Source of the DNA: Gemmobacter caeruleus
GTDB taxonomy: Bacteria; Pseudomonadota; Alphaproteobacteria; Rhodobacterales; Rhodobacteraceae
Direction of reading: 5' to 3'
Length of the DNA: 64,000 nt
NCBI RefSeq assembly: GCF_008271655.1
Contig: NZ_VKKX01000022.1
Location: 372,001-436,000, forward strand
Of this stretch, positions 41,093 to 48,801 are shown one piece after another. Under the pieces are notes generated by a model. It saw only the letters and a list, made by a program, of their open reading frames with translations, was not told the origin of the DNA and did no database searches. The position numbers and the translations under genes are program-made. How positions within the stretch are numbered: the stretch's first letter is position 1; the number at the start of each line of letters is the position of its first letter.

Positions 41093-41521
41093 ATGCCACA
41101 GCCGGATCTGCGACTGGAAATCGACAGCACCCCCCTCGCCGTGCGCGCGGCGCTGTCGCAGGTGCTGGGGCATCGGCTGGCCACCGGGCTGGCACCACAT
41201 CGCCGGGGGGATCTGGAACTCGTGCTGGCAGAGGTGCTGAACAATATCGTCGAACATGCCTATGCGCAGGGGCAGGGCACGATCCTGCTGGAGCTGGGGG
41301 CGCGGCCGGGTGGGCTGCAATGCCGGGTGCAGGATTGGGGGCAGGCCATGCCGGGCGGCGCGCTGCCCGCCGGGCAATTGGCCCCGCGCCTGCCCGATGA
41401 CCTGCCCGAAGGGGGATTCGGCTGGCATCTGATCCGCTGTCTGACCCGAGACTTGAGCTATGCGCGCGTCGGCGGCAGCAATGTGGTGACCTTTTCCATT
41501 CCGGAAACGGACAAGGACTGA
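41093..41521 (+). CDS. RsbW-like serine kinase / anti-sigma factor (HATPase_c fold)
   Basis: The 142-residue protein has the GHKL ATPase fold of anti-sigma kinases: the N box EVLNNIVEHAYAQGQGTI, the D-x-G box VQDWGQAMP, then PEGGFGWHLIRCLTRDLSY with a GxGxxL-like ATP lid, and NVVTFSIP at the end. It should phosphorylate the STAS protein encoded just upstream and/or sequester a sigma factor. The ATG at 41093 is chosen as start; an ATG at 41060 is also in frame and would overlap the STAS gene. No sigma factor gene is in the window. Confidence 0.9.
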   Translation: MPQPDLRLEIDSTPLAVRAALSQVLGHRLATGLAPHRRGDLELVLAEVLNNIVEHAYAQGQGTILLELGARPGGLQCRVQDWGQAMPGGALPAGQLAPRLPDDLPEGGFGWHLIRCLTRDLSYARVGGSNVVTFSIPETDKD

Positions 41522-41732
41522 TGGCCCGGGTTGTTCGCGCAAGCGCAACATCGCCCTGAAAATGCCTTGATGGCTTCGCAATACCGCCTTGCCGTTACGG
41601 CAGTCTGTCCCTGTAGCTGCATAAAGCTTCCCTCGGCGCCGCGAGCAATGCCCCCACCCAGATCGTGGCGCCGAGGCACTTCCCCCCGCCCCTCCGCATG
41701 CTTAGTCTGGCCCCAGACAGGGGAGGACTGCG

Positions 41733-43304
41733 ATGCGCGATTTCCAGATGCCGGGCCGGTCGGCGGTCTTTGCCAGCAATGCGGCCTGTGCGACCTCGCA
41801 CCCGCTGGCGGCGAAGGTGGCGCTCGACATTCTGGCGCAAGGCGGCACGGCGGCGGATGCCGCCATCGCGGGCGCCGTGCTGCTGGGGATCTGCGAGCCG
41901 CAGATGACCGGCATCGGCGGCGATTGCTTTGTGTTACTGAAACCCGCGGGCGAGGAGCGGGTGATCGGCCTGAACGGGTCGGGCCGCGCGCCGGCCACGC
42001 TGGATGCCGCGGCGCTGCGGGCGGCGGGTCATGCGAAAATGCCGATCCACGGCATCGAGACGGTCACCCTGCCCGGCGCGATGGATGCCTTTCTGCGCCT
42101 GCATGCGGCGCAGGGTCGCCTGCCGCTGGCCGATGTGCTGGCCCCCGCCATTCACTACGCCGAGGAGGGCGTGCCGGTGGCGCCGCGCGTGGCGCGCGAC
42201 TGGGCCGAGGATGCGTCGGTGCTGCAAGGCGATGCCCGGGCGCATTACCTGCTGGCCGGCGCAGCGCCGCAGACAGGGCAGGTCTTCCGCGCCCCGGGCC
42301 AGGCCGAAGTGCTGCGCCGGGTTGCCCGCGCGGGTCGCGCCGGGTTTTATGAGGGCGAGGTGGCCGAGGACATCATCGCCTCGCTCAACGCCCTGGGCGG
42401 CGGGCACAGCCATGCCGACCTCGCCGCCGTGCAGGCCGACTGGACCGACCCGATCACCGCCCGCTATCGCCGGGTGGATGTGCTGGAACACCCGCCGAAC
42501 GGCCAAGGCGCGACGGCGCTGCTGATGCTCAACATCCTGCGGCAGTTCGATCTGGCCGCGCTCGACCCCTTTGGCGCCCCGCGCGCCCATCTGGAGGCCG
42601 AGGCCGCGAAACTGGCCTATGACGCGCGCAACCGCTTCATCGCCGATCCGACCGCGCGGCTCGATCACATGCTGGCGCCGGAAACCGCCGCACGACTGGC
42701 CGCGCTGATCGACCCGCACCGCGCGATGCCCGACCCTGCCTCGCTGACCGAGGCCGTCCACAAGGACACCGTCTATATCACCGTGGTCGATCGTGATCGC
42801 ATGGCGGTGTCGCTGATCTATTCGATCTTCTGGGGCTTCGGTTCGGGCCTTGCCTCGCGCAAGTTCGGCATCATCTTCCAGAATCGCGGCGCCGGGTTCA
42901 GCCTGACCCCGGGACATCCGAACGAGGCGGCCGGCGGCAAGCGCCCGATGCACACGATCATCCCCGGCATGATGGCGCAGGACGGGCGGGTGGTCATGCC
43001 CTTTGGCGTGATGGGCGGCGCCTATCAGCCCTGCGGCCATGCCCGGCTGATCACCAATCTGGAGGATTACGGCATGGACCTGCAAAGCGCGATCGACGCG
43101 CCACGCTGCTTTGCCGGGCCCGAAGGTCTCAAGCTGGAGCGCGGCTATGCCCCCCCGATGCTGAACGCGCTGCATGCCATGGGCCACAGGGTGCAGCCGG
43201 CCGACGAACCGCTGGGCGGCGCGCAGGCGATCGTGATCCATCCGTCAGGCGTGCTGGAGGCCGCGTCGGACCCGCGCAAGGATGGCTGCGCCCTGGGGAT
43301 GTGA
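41733..43304 (+). CDS. Gamma-glutamyltransferase-family Ntn hydrolase (possibly cytoplasmic HpxW-like)
   Basis: The 523-residue protein is an autoprocessing Ntn hydrolase of the GGT family. The N-terminal part has VALDILAQGGTAADAAIAGA, EPQMTGIGGDCFVL and ILRQF, and the new N-terminal Thr of the small subunit is Thr346 in HKDTVYITVVDRD. The small-subunit PMHTIIPGMM and GVMGGAYQPCGHARLITNLE are present. It lacks a signal peptide, unlike periplasmic GGT. Oxamate hydrolases (HpxW), which act in purine breakdown, belong to the same family, so the substrate is open. An AGGGGAGG site precedes the ATG. Confidence 0.88.
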   Translation: MRDFQMPGRSAVFASNAACATSHPLAAKVALDILAQGGTAADAAIAGAVLLGICEPQMTGIGGDCFVLLKPAGEERVIGLNGSGRAPATLDAAALRAAGHAKMPIHGIETVTLPGAMDAFLRLHAAQGRLPLADVLAPAIHYAEEGVPVAPRVARDWAEDASVLQGDARAHYLLAGAAPQTGQVFRAPGQAEVLRRVARAGRAGFYEGEVAEDIIASLNALGGGHSHADLAAVQADWTDPITARYRRVDVLEHPPNGQGATALLMLNILRQFDLAALDPFGAPRAHLEAEAAKLAYDARNRFIADPTARLDHMLAPETAARLAALIDPHRAMPDPASLTEAVHKDTVYITVVDRDRMAVSLIYSIFWGFGSGLASRKFGIIFQNRGAGFSLTPGHPNEAAGGKRPMHTIIPGMMAQDGRVVMPFGVMGGAYQPCGHARLITNLEDYGMDLQSAIDAPRCFAGPEGLKLERGYAPPMLNALHAMGHRVQPADEPLGGAQAIVIHPSGVLEAASDPRKDGCALGM

Positions 43305-43308
43305 CCGA

Positions 43309-43635
43309 TCAGTTCAGGTTGAACTGCAACGGATAGCGCCCATCCTCGAAATCGCCGAACAGATCGCCCAGATCGGGGTGATCGACTGGTTCGCCCGTGT
43401 CATCCGGGATCAGATTCTGTTCCGAGACATAGGCGACGTAAAAGCTCTGATCGTTTTCGGCCAGCAGGTGATAGAAGGGCTGGTCACGGTCGGGGCGGCT
43501 TTCCTCGGGGATGGCGGCATACCATTCCTCGGTATTGGAGAACATCGCATCCACGTCGAAGACCACGCCCCGAAAGGTGTGCTTGCGATGCCTGAGCACC
43601 TGACCAAGATGATATTTGGCTTGTGTTTTCAACAT
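43309..43635 (-). CDS. hspQ: Heat shock protein HspQ
   Basis: HspQ is a small protein that promotes Lon-dependent proteolysis and binds hemimethylated DNA. The 108-residue protein starts at 43635 (MLKTQAKYHLGQVLRHR) and has the conserved FRGVVFDVDAMFSNTEEWY (around residues 22-40), RPDRDQPFYHLLAENDQS and YVSEQNLIPDDTGEPVDHP. Some annotation starts 5 codons upstream, but GGGGGA lies 8 bases before this ATG. It is convergent with the GGT-like gene by 4 bp. No heat-shock promoter is recognisable. Confidence 0.93.
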   Translation of the reverse strand: MLKTQAKYHLGQVLRHRKHTFRGVVFDVDAMFSNTEEWYAAIPEESRPDRDQPFYHLLAENDQSFYVAYVSEQNLIPDDTGEPVDHPDLGDLFGDFEDGRYPLQFNLN

Positions 43636-43854
43636 CTGACAGTCCCCCAACAGATTAGTAATCCTTTTGGGCTGTGCCGTCCATCAGCCGAGGGGTGATT
43701 CGCAGGAAACAGTCTGTCGGCCCGAATCAGACAAAGGCGGCGGAATTGCGGCCCCGCCTCGCGGATTTCTGATGCGGCAGCCGGTCGCGCCCCATTCACT
43801 CGCCCGCGGAATTGCCTTATCCTTGTGGGCAATAACAAGACACGCGAGGGGCAG

Positions 43855-44442
43855 ATGAGCAGACTTCTCCGTGCGTCGATCCTATTGTTGTTGCTGGCCT
43901 CCTGCGGGGGCGGTGGCAAGTTTTCGGCGCCCCGCAATCTGGATGACGCTTGCGCCCTGCTGCGCGAGCGGCCGGAATATTACCGTGCCATGCAGGCGAC
44001 CGAACGCCGCTGGGGCATTCCGATCCATGTGCAGATGGCCACCATCCATCAGGAAAGCAAATTCGTCGGCAATGCCAAAACGCCGCACCGTTTCGTGCTG
44101 GGCATCATCCCGATGGGGCGACAAAGCACGGCCTATGGCTATAGTCAGGCGCTTGATGGCACCTGGGAGGAATATCAGCGCGAAACCGGCAATCGCAGCG
44201 CGCGCCGTGACCGGATCGCCGATGCGACCGATTTCATGGGCTGGTACATGAATGGCACCGAACAACGGCTGGGCGTGTCGAAATTCGACGCCCGCAGCCA
44301 GTATCTTGCCTATCACGAAGGGCGGACCGGCTTTGCCAATGGCAGCTATAACGCAAAGTCCTGGCTGGTCGATGTGGCAGATCGTGTGGGACAGCGCTCG
44401 CAGACCTACCAGATGCAGCTGGCGGCCTGCGGGCGGCTGTAG
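43855..44442 (+). CDS. Lysozyme-like (transglycosylase SLT-fold) lipoprotein
   Basis: The 195-residue product starts at the ATG at 43855 with a signal peptide and lipobox (LLLLLASC). The mature domain has GIPIHVQMATIHQESKFVGN, where the catalytic Glu of the transglycosylase fold is expected, then GYSQALDGTWEEYQRETGN and AHEGRTGF-like AYHEGRTGFANGSYNAKSW. It is best read as a peptidoglycan lytic transglycosylase tethered to the outer membrane. Many Rhodobacteraceae carry this short lipoprotein. The gene is convergent with lolA (3 bp between stops). Confidence 0.83.
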   Translation: MSRLLRASILLLLLASCGGGGKFSAPRNLDDACALLRERPEYYRAMQATERRWGIPIHVQMATIHQESKFVGNAKTPHRFVLGIIPMGRQSTAYGYSQALDGTWEEYQRETGNRSARRDRIADATDFMGWYMNGTEQRLGVSKFDARSQYLAYHEGRTGFANGSYNAKSWLVDVADRVGQRSQTYQMQLAACGRL

Positions 44443-44445
44443 GCG

Positions 44446-45045
44446 TTATTTGCGCCGCTGGGTCGCGATCTCGATCGAAAAGGTCGAGGGCTTGTAGTCG
44501 CGGCCCTTGGTCATGTCGCCCAGGATCATCGTGGTCTGCGACCCGGCATCATCGGTGATGATCCATTGCCGCAGCTCCACCGGATTGGCGGTGAACACCA
44601 TCTCGATCGAGCCATATTCAGGATGCTGCGGATCCTGCGCGCGCACGACCGTCTTGTTGCCGTTCTCGCGGTGGCCGACGACCATCTTGGCGCGCGTCAG
44701 GTCGATCTTGTCGGCCAGAATCAGGTTCAGCGGCGTGCGTTTCAGCGGATATTGTTCGGGCGGCTGGTTGGATTTGCCGTCAAAGATCGCGACCTGCCCG
44801 CCCGAGGCCAGCACCAGATTGCGGTCGGGCGGCGCGTATTCGAACCGCACGCGACCGGGCCGTTTGATGAAGATGCGCCCGGTGGCGATGGAGCCATCGG
44901 CATTCACCTGGGTAAATTCCGCCTCGGCCGTGGTCAGGCTGTTGAGATATTTGGAAATCGCGGCAAGCGAGATTTTCTCGGCCTGCGCGGGAAAGGCGAG
45001 GGCCAGCGAGACGAGCGGGGCGAGAAGCGCGATACGACGGTTCAT
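44446..45045 (-). CDS. lolA: LolA-family outer-membrane lipoprotein carrier protein
   Basis: The 199-residue protein starts at 45045 (MNRRIALLAPLVSLALAFPA) with a signal peptide cut after AQA. The mature protein has the LolA beta-barrel pattern: AAISKYLNSLTTAEAEFTQV, RIFIKRPGRVRFEYAPPDR, LVLASGGQVAIFDGKSNQPP and QYPLKRTPLNLILADKIDL, ending FSIEIATQRRK. It carries lipoproteins from LolCDE to the outer membrane. It is convergent with the lysozyme-like lipoprotein gene, whose product would be a client, and divergent from the AGE gene by 117 bp. Confidence 0.9.
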   Translation of the reverse strand: MNRRIALLAPLVSLALAFPAQAEKISLAAISKYLNSLTTAEAEFTQVNADGSIATGRIFIKRPGRVRFEYAPPDRNLVLASGGQVAIFDGKSNQPPEQYPLKRTPLNLILADKIDLTRAKMVVGHRENGNKTVVRAQDPQHPEYGSIEMVFTANPVELRQWIITDDAGSQTTMILGDMTKGRDYKPSTFSIEIATQRRK

Positions 45046-45162
45046 GCGACAGATATAGTGCAGCCCGGCGCGCCGCACAGCCCCCTTCCGGATTTCGTGA
45101 GCGGGTCGCCGCATCTTGTGAGGGGCGCCAAGCTGCGCCACACTCTGCACAGGAGGTGCCCC

Positions 45163-46410
45163 ATGCCGCATACCCATCTTGGCCCTGCCGATGCCCCGGG
45201 CCATTGGCGCGACCATCCGGCGCATCGCAACTTTCTGCGCGCCGAGGCCGCGCGGCAATTCGCGTTCTTTGCCGCCAGCCCCCGGCGCTATCCACGCGCG
45301 GCCCCGGGTTTTCATGTGCTGGGCCATGACGGCGCCCCGCTGCCCGACGCGCTGCAAGAGCTGCATACCACCACGCGGCTGGTGCATTCCTATGCGCTTG
45401 GGGTGGCGGCGGGCGTGGCCGGGGCGGGTGAGATCGTCGATCAGGGCATGGAATATCTGTGGTCGCATCACCGTGATTCGCGCCATGGCGGCTATGTCTG
45501 GGGCACCGAGGGGCGCAAGGTCGCCGACGGGCGCAAGCTGGCCTATGGGCATGTCTTCGTGCTGCTGGCCGGGGCTTCGGCCAAGCTGGCGGGCCATCCC
45601 GACGCCGACCGGCTGATCGGCGATGTCTGGGCGGTGCTGGACGAACGGTTCTGGGAGGAAGGGCCGGGCCTGTTCGCCGATGAGTTCAACCGCGACTGGA
45701 CGCCGTTTTCCACCTATCGCGGGATGAATGCCAACATGCACGCGACCGAGGCGCTGCTGACCGCGCATGAGGCGACGGGCGAGGCGGTGTTTCTTGACCG
45801 CGCGGGGCGCATCCTGGATTTCTTTCTGGGCCGCATGGCCCCGGCCGAGGGCTGGCGCATCCCCGAACATTACCATGCCGACTGGACCCCGGATCGCGCC
45901 TATGCCGGCAATCCGATGTTCCGCCCGGCGGGCACGACACCGGGACATTCCTTTGAATTTGGCCGACTTGCGCTGCAATGGTGGGATCTGGCCGGGCGAC
46001 CCGAGGATGGCACGCCCGACCGGGCGCGGGCGCTGATCGACACCGCCTTGCAGGCCTGGCTGCCCGAGGGCGGCTTTGCCTATACGCTGCATTTCGACGG
46101 GCGGGTCGATGTGGCGAACCGCTATTGGTGGCCGGTGACCGAGGCAATCGGCGCCATTGCCGCGCTGATCAAGCTGGCGCCGCGCCCCGCGGATGAGGTC
46201 TGGTATCGCCGGCTCTGGACCTTTGCCGATGCCCGTCTGATCGACCATGCGCGCGGCGGCTGGTTCCCCGAACTGGATGCCGCCGGCCGCCCCGCCGCGA
46301 CCCAGTTCCACGGCAAGCCCGACATCTATCATTCGGTGCAGGCCGCGCTGTTTCCGCTGGTCCCCGGCTTGTCGCATGCGGCGCGCGGGCTGGCCAACTT
46401 GGCGGATTAA
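45163..46410 (+). CDS. AGE-family sugar isomerase/epimerase (YihS/mannose isomerase-like)
   Basis: The 415-residue protein, started by an ATG at 45163 behind an AGGAGG site, is an (alpha/alpha)6-barrel of the N-acylglucosamine 2-epimerase family. Recognisable features are TTTRLVHSYALGVAAGVAGA, HRDSRHGGYVWGTEGRKVAD, LAYGHVFVLLAGASAKLAGH, TYRGMNANMHATEALLTAHE, the GHSFEFGRLAL helix with its active-site His, and FHGKPDIYHSVQAALFP. Members isomerise mannose, fructose or sulfoquinovose; the DIYHS end is shared by YihS and mannose isomerases. Substrate not fixed. A symmetric sequence follows the stop. Confidence 0.88.
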   Translation: MPHTHLGPADAPGHWRDHPAHRNFLRAEAARQFAFFAASPRRYPRAAPGFHVLGHDGAPLPDALQELHTTTRLVHSYALGVAAGVAGAGEIVDQGMEYLWSHHRDSRHGGYVWGTEGRKVADGRKLAYGHVFVLLAGASAKLAGHPDADRLIGDVWAVLDERFWEEGPGLFADEFNRDWTPFSTYRGMNANMHATEALLTAHEATGEAVFLDRAGRILDFFLGRMAPAEGWRIPEHYHADWTPDRAYAGNPMFRPAGTTPGHSFEFGRLALQWWDLAGRPEDGTPDRARALIDTALQAWLPEGGFAYTLHFDGRVDVANRYWWPVTEAIGAIAALIKLAPRPADEVWYRRLWTFADARLIDHARGGWFPELDAAGRPAATQFHGKPDIYHSVQAALFPLVPGLSHAARGLANLAD

Positions 46411-46417
46411 CGCTTTC

Positions 46418-46447
46418 TCAACCTTTTGCGTTCAACCTGAAGGTTGA
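46418..46447. promoter_or_regulatory. Repeated TCAACCT motif with dyad symmetry
   Basis: TCAACCT occurs at 46418-46424 and 46432-46438, and its inverse AGGTTGA at 46441-46447, so the last two form a 7-bp inverted repeat with a 2-base centre. It lies between the AGE gene stop and the possible small ORF. It may be an operator for the small ORF plus mpg unit. The stem is AT-rich for this genome, which makes it stand out. Confidence 0.45.
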
Positions 46448-46451
46448 CGCG

Positions 46452-46664
46452 GTGTCGTTCCTGCGTTCACATTTCGGAAACAATACCGGCAAGGCAGGCA
46501 CGCATAAGGGGCGAGCTATCAGCAGATCGAGGCAGCGGATGCGGACGGGAATTTCGGGAAGACGGCCCTGTATCGGGGCTGAGGCGGCACGGGGCTGGTG
46601 GATATTGCCCTCCATCTCGCTCGGATCGGGGATGTGGCTGATGCTCGGCCTTGCGCTGCTCTGA
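46452..46664 (+). CDS. Possible small protein with C-terminal membrane helix
   Basis: This 70-residue frame begins with GTG (MSFLRSHFGNNTGKAGTHKG) and ends with a hydrophobic stretch, GWWILPSISLGSGMWLMLGL, followed by ALL. The first half is basic and Ser-rich with an RSRQRMRTG segment. It overlaps the 5' end of the mpg gene by 14 bp, which would couple translation. I do not recognise a family. It may be a real small membrane protein or chance; a clear ribosome site is missing, and the only strong support is the clean membrane helix and the position behind a palindromic sequence. Confidence 0.4.
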   Translation: MSFLRSHFGNNTGKAGTHKGRAISRSRQRMRTGISGRRPCIGAEAARGWWILPSISLGSGMWLMLGLALL

Positions 46665-47241
46665 CCGCACGCCCTTTCCCGCCATCTTTTTCGACCGTCC
46701 CGCGCCCGAGGTCGCCCCCGATCTGATCGGTGCCTGGCTGCGGATCGGCGCCACCGCCGGCCTGATCACCGAAACCGAGGCTTACGGCGCCAACGACCCC
46801 GCCTCACACAGCTTTCGTGGCCCCACAGCGCGCAATGCGGCGATGTTCGGCCCGCCGGGGCATGCCTATGTCTATCGCTCCTACGGGGTGCATTGGTGCC
46901 TGAACGTGGTCTGCCGGCGCGGTGAGGCCGTGCTGTTTCGCGCGCTGGACCCGCAACTGGGCCTTGACCTGATGGCCGCGCGGCGCGGCGCCGATCGGCC
47001 GGCGTTGCTGGCCCGCGGGCCAGGGCGGCTGGGACAGGCGCTTGGCGTGACCCGCGCCTTGGACGGCCTGCGCTTTGACCAGCCCGACCTCTGCCTTTCG
47101 CCGGGCGAGACACCGGCAGTCCTGACCGGGACACGCATCGGAATCACCCGCGCGGCCGACCTGCCCTGGCGCTTTGGCTGGGCCGGCTCGCCGCATCTGT
47201 CGCGCCGCTTTCCCGCCACCACCGCCTCCGCCCCCGGCTGA
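46651..47241 (+). CDS. DNA-3-methyladenine glycosylase (AAG/MPG family)
   Basis: The enzyme removes alkylated and deaminated purines from DNA. The 196-residue protein has FFDRPAPEVAPDLIGAWLR, then ITETEAYGANDPASHSFRGP where the catalytic Glu lies, AMFGPPGHAYVYRSYGVHWC and LNVVCRRGEAVLFRAL, and ARGPGRLGQALGVTRAL. These match the AAG fold, and the size is standard. The only in-frame start near the homology is TTG at 46651 (MRCSDRTPF), overlapping the upstream small frame; this is an inference. Together with ogt at 3782 it provides a second alkylation repair path in the window. Confidence 0.92.
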   Translation: MRCSDRTPFPAIFFDRPAPEVAPDLIGAWLRIGATAGLITETEAYGANDPASHSFRGPTARNAAMFGPPGHAYVYRSYGVHWCLNVVCRRGEAVLFRALDPQLGLDLMAARRGADRPALLARGPGRLGQALGVTRALDGLRFDQPDLCLSPGETPAVLTGTRIGITRAADLPWRFGWAGSPHLSRRFPATTASAPG

Positions 47242-47317
47242 TCCCGCGCGCCGTCCGCAATTGCAGCGCCGCATGTCGCAATTCGCCCATGCGGCATGTC
47301 GTTTTTGCCGTAGCGTC

Positions 47318-47476
47318 AGCTTGCAAGGTGCCGCCTCGCGGAGAATTGGGAAGCCGGTGCAACCCCGGCGCTGCCCCCGCATCGGTGACGGAAGACCGCG
47401 TGCAGACCCCCGGGAGGTGCATCCCGGGCCGGTCGCAAGCGTCGCTTCCCCAGCCCGGATACCAGCCTTGCACGCT
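47318..47476 (+). ncRNA. Cobalamin (AdoCbl-type) riboswitch upstream of gbcA
   Basis: The aptamer closes with AGC-TTGCAAGG (47318-47328) pairing to CCTTGCA-C-GCT (47466-47476), forming P1. Inside are GGTGCC at 47327, AATTGGGAAGCCGGTG, the ACCCCGGCGCTGCCCCCGCA core with the conserved GCTGCCCCCGC run, GGTGACGG, a variable GC-rich arm (CCCCCGGGAGGTGCATCCCG), and the B12 box AGCCCGGATACCAGCC at 47452-47467. All are in the order and spacing of the cobalamin riboswitch. Downstream, 47487-47504 and 47525-47542 can form short stems, the second embedding a GGGGAGG run ahead of the start. It is expected to lower gbcAB expression when cobalamin is abundant; the control step, transcription or translation, cannot be told here. 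Confidence 0.92.
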
Positions 47477-47560
47477 ATGCGGGAATTGCGGCCCAGGGAC
47501 CGCAGCGCCCGTGCCAACAGGAAACGCCTGCGCGGGGAGGCGCGGGTCAGCGAGGATATG

Positions 47561-48796
47561 ATGCTCAGCCAGTCCGACATGCTGGCGCGCCTTGGCGCGC
47601 GCCGTCCGAATTATGCGCTCGATCAGGCGCTTTATTGCGATCCGGGCGTCTATGCCCATGATCTGCAACATATTTTCTATCGGGAATGGCTGTTCGCCAT
47701 CCCCGCCTGCGAATTGCCCAAGCCCGGCGCCTTTGCCACGCTTCAGATCGGCGCCTATCCGGTGGTGATCACGCGCGGCAATGACGGCATGATCCGCGCC
47801 TTCCACAATGTCTGCCGCCATCGCGGCCAGCGGCTTTGTGCGAAACCCACCGGCAGCAGCCCGAAACTGGTCTGCCCCTATCACCAGTGGACCTATGATC
47901 TGGATGGCAAGCTGCTTTATGCGCGCGACATGCAAGAGGGGTTCGACCCTGCGGAGCATGGGCTGAAAAAGGTGCATTGCGTCGATCTGGGCGGCATGGT
48001 CTTTGTCTGCCTGGCCGAGGTGCCGCCGCCGATCGCCGATCTGGCCAAGGTGATGATGCCCTATCTCGCCCCTTCGGGGCTGAAGAATGCCAAGGTCGCC
48101 CACAGCTCGACCATCGTCGAAAAGGGCAACTGGAAGCTGGTTATCGAAAACAACCGCGAATGCTATCACTGCGGCGGCTCGCACCCCTCGCTGTGCCGGA
48201 CCTATTCCGACAACCCGCGCATGACCGCGATGGAAGGCCCGGATTCGGCCAGCCCCGACATTCTCGCGCATTGGAAGCGCTGCGAGGCGGCGGGCCTGCC
48301 CTCGCGTTTCGTGAACCATCCGCGGATGCAGTGGCGGCTTGCGCGCATTCCGCTGCTGAACAATGCCGAAAGCTATACGATGTCCACCAAGGCCGCCGTG
48401 GCGCGACGCATGGGCACGATGCCATTCAGCGATGCCGGCAGCCTGCTGTTCTTCCACTATCCGAACACCTGGAACCACTTCCTGCCCGATCACGCGATCG
48501 TCTTCCGCATTCTGCCGATCAGCCCGACGGAGACCGAAGTGACGACGAAATGGCTAGTGCCCGAGGATGCGGTGGAAGGGGTGGATTACGATCTGCAAAA
48601 CCTGACCGAAGTCTGGATGAACACCAATGACGAAGACCGCCAGGTGGTCGAGGAAAATCAGGCCGGCATCCTGTCGCCCGCATATGAGCCCGGCCCCTAT
48701 TCGACGATCCAGGAAGAGGGCGTGATCCAGTTCGTTGACTGGTATTGCGGCACCATGACCGAGCGGCTGTCGCCCGCTTCCGTCGCGGCGGAGTGA
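47561..48796 (+). CDS. gbcA: Rieske non-heme iron oxygenase alpha subunit, glycine-betaine monooxygenase type (GbcA)
   Basis: The 411-residue protein matches GbcA, which oxidatively removes a methyl from glycine betaine to give dimethylglycine and formaldehyde. The Rieske [2Fe-2S] ligands are in CRHRGQRLC (Cys85, His87) and CPYHQWTYDL (Cys105, His108). The mononuclear iron ligands are in ENNRECYHCGGSHP (His203, His208), with the third acidic ligand further on. RYPNTWNHF-like FFHYPNTWNHFLPDHAIVFR and TTKWLVPEDAVEGVDYD complete the family pattern. An ATG one codon upstream (47558) is also possible; GAGGA precedes both. It lies 84 bp after a cobalamin riboswitch. Carnitine or stachydrine as substrate is possible, but GbcA is the closest in sequence that I recall. 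Confidence 0.9.
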   Translation: MLSQSDMLARLGARRPNYALDQALYCDPGVYAHDLQHIFYREWLFAIPACELPKPGAFATLQIGAYPVVITRGNDGMIRAFHNVCRHRGQRLCAKPTGSSPKLVCPYHQWTYDLDGKLLYARDMQEGFDPAEHGLKKVHCVDLGGMVFVCLAEVPPPIADLAKVMMPYLAPSGLKNAKVAHSSTIVEKGNWKLVIENNRECYHCGGSHPSLCRTYSDNPRMTAMEGPDSASPDILAHWKRCEAAGLPSRFVNHPRMQWRLARIPLLNNAESYTMSTKAAVARRMGTMPFSDAGSLLFFHYPNTWNHFLPDHAIVFRILPISPTETEVTTKWLVPEDAVEGVDYDLQNLTEVWMNTNDEDRQVVEENQAGILSPAYEPGPYSTIQEEGVIQFVDWYCGTMTERLSPASVAAE

Positions 48797-48801
48797 CCGG
48801 C

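Noticed and set aside
47174-47557. N-terminal extension of GbcA through the riboswitch
   Set aside because: The region folds as a conserved cobalamin aptamer and encodes no Rieske homology. The ATG at 47558/47561 starts the conserved MLSQSDMLARLG region.
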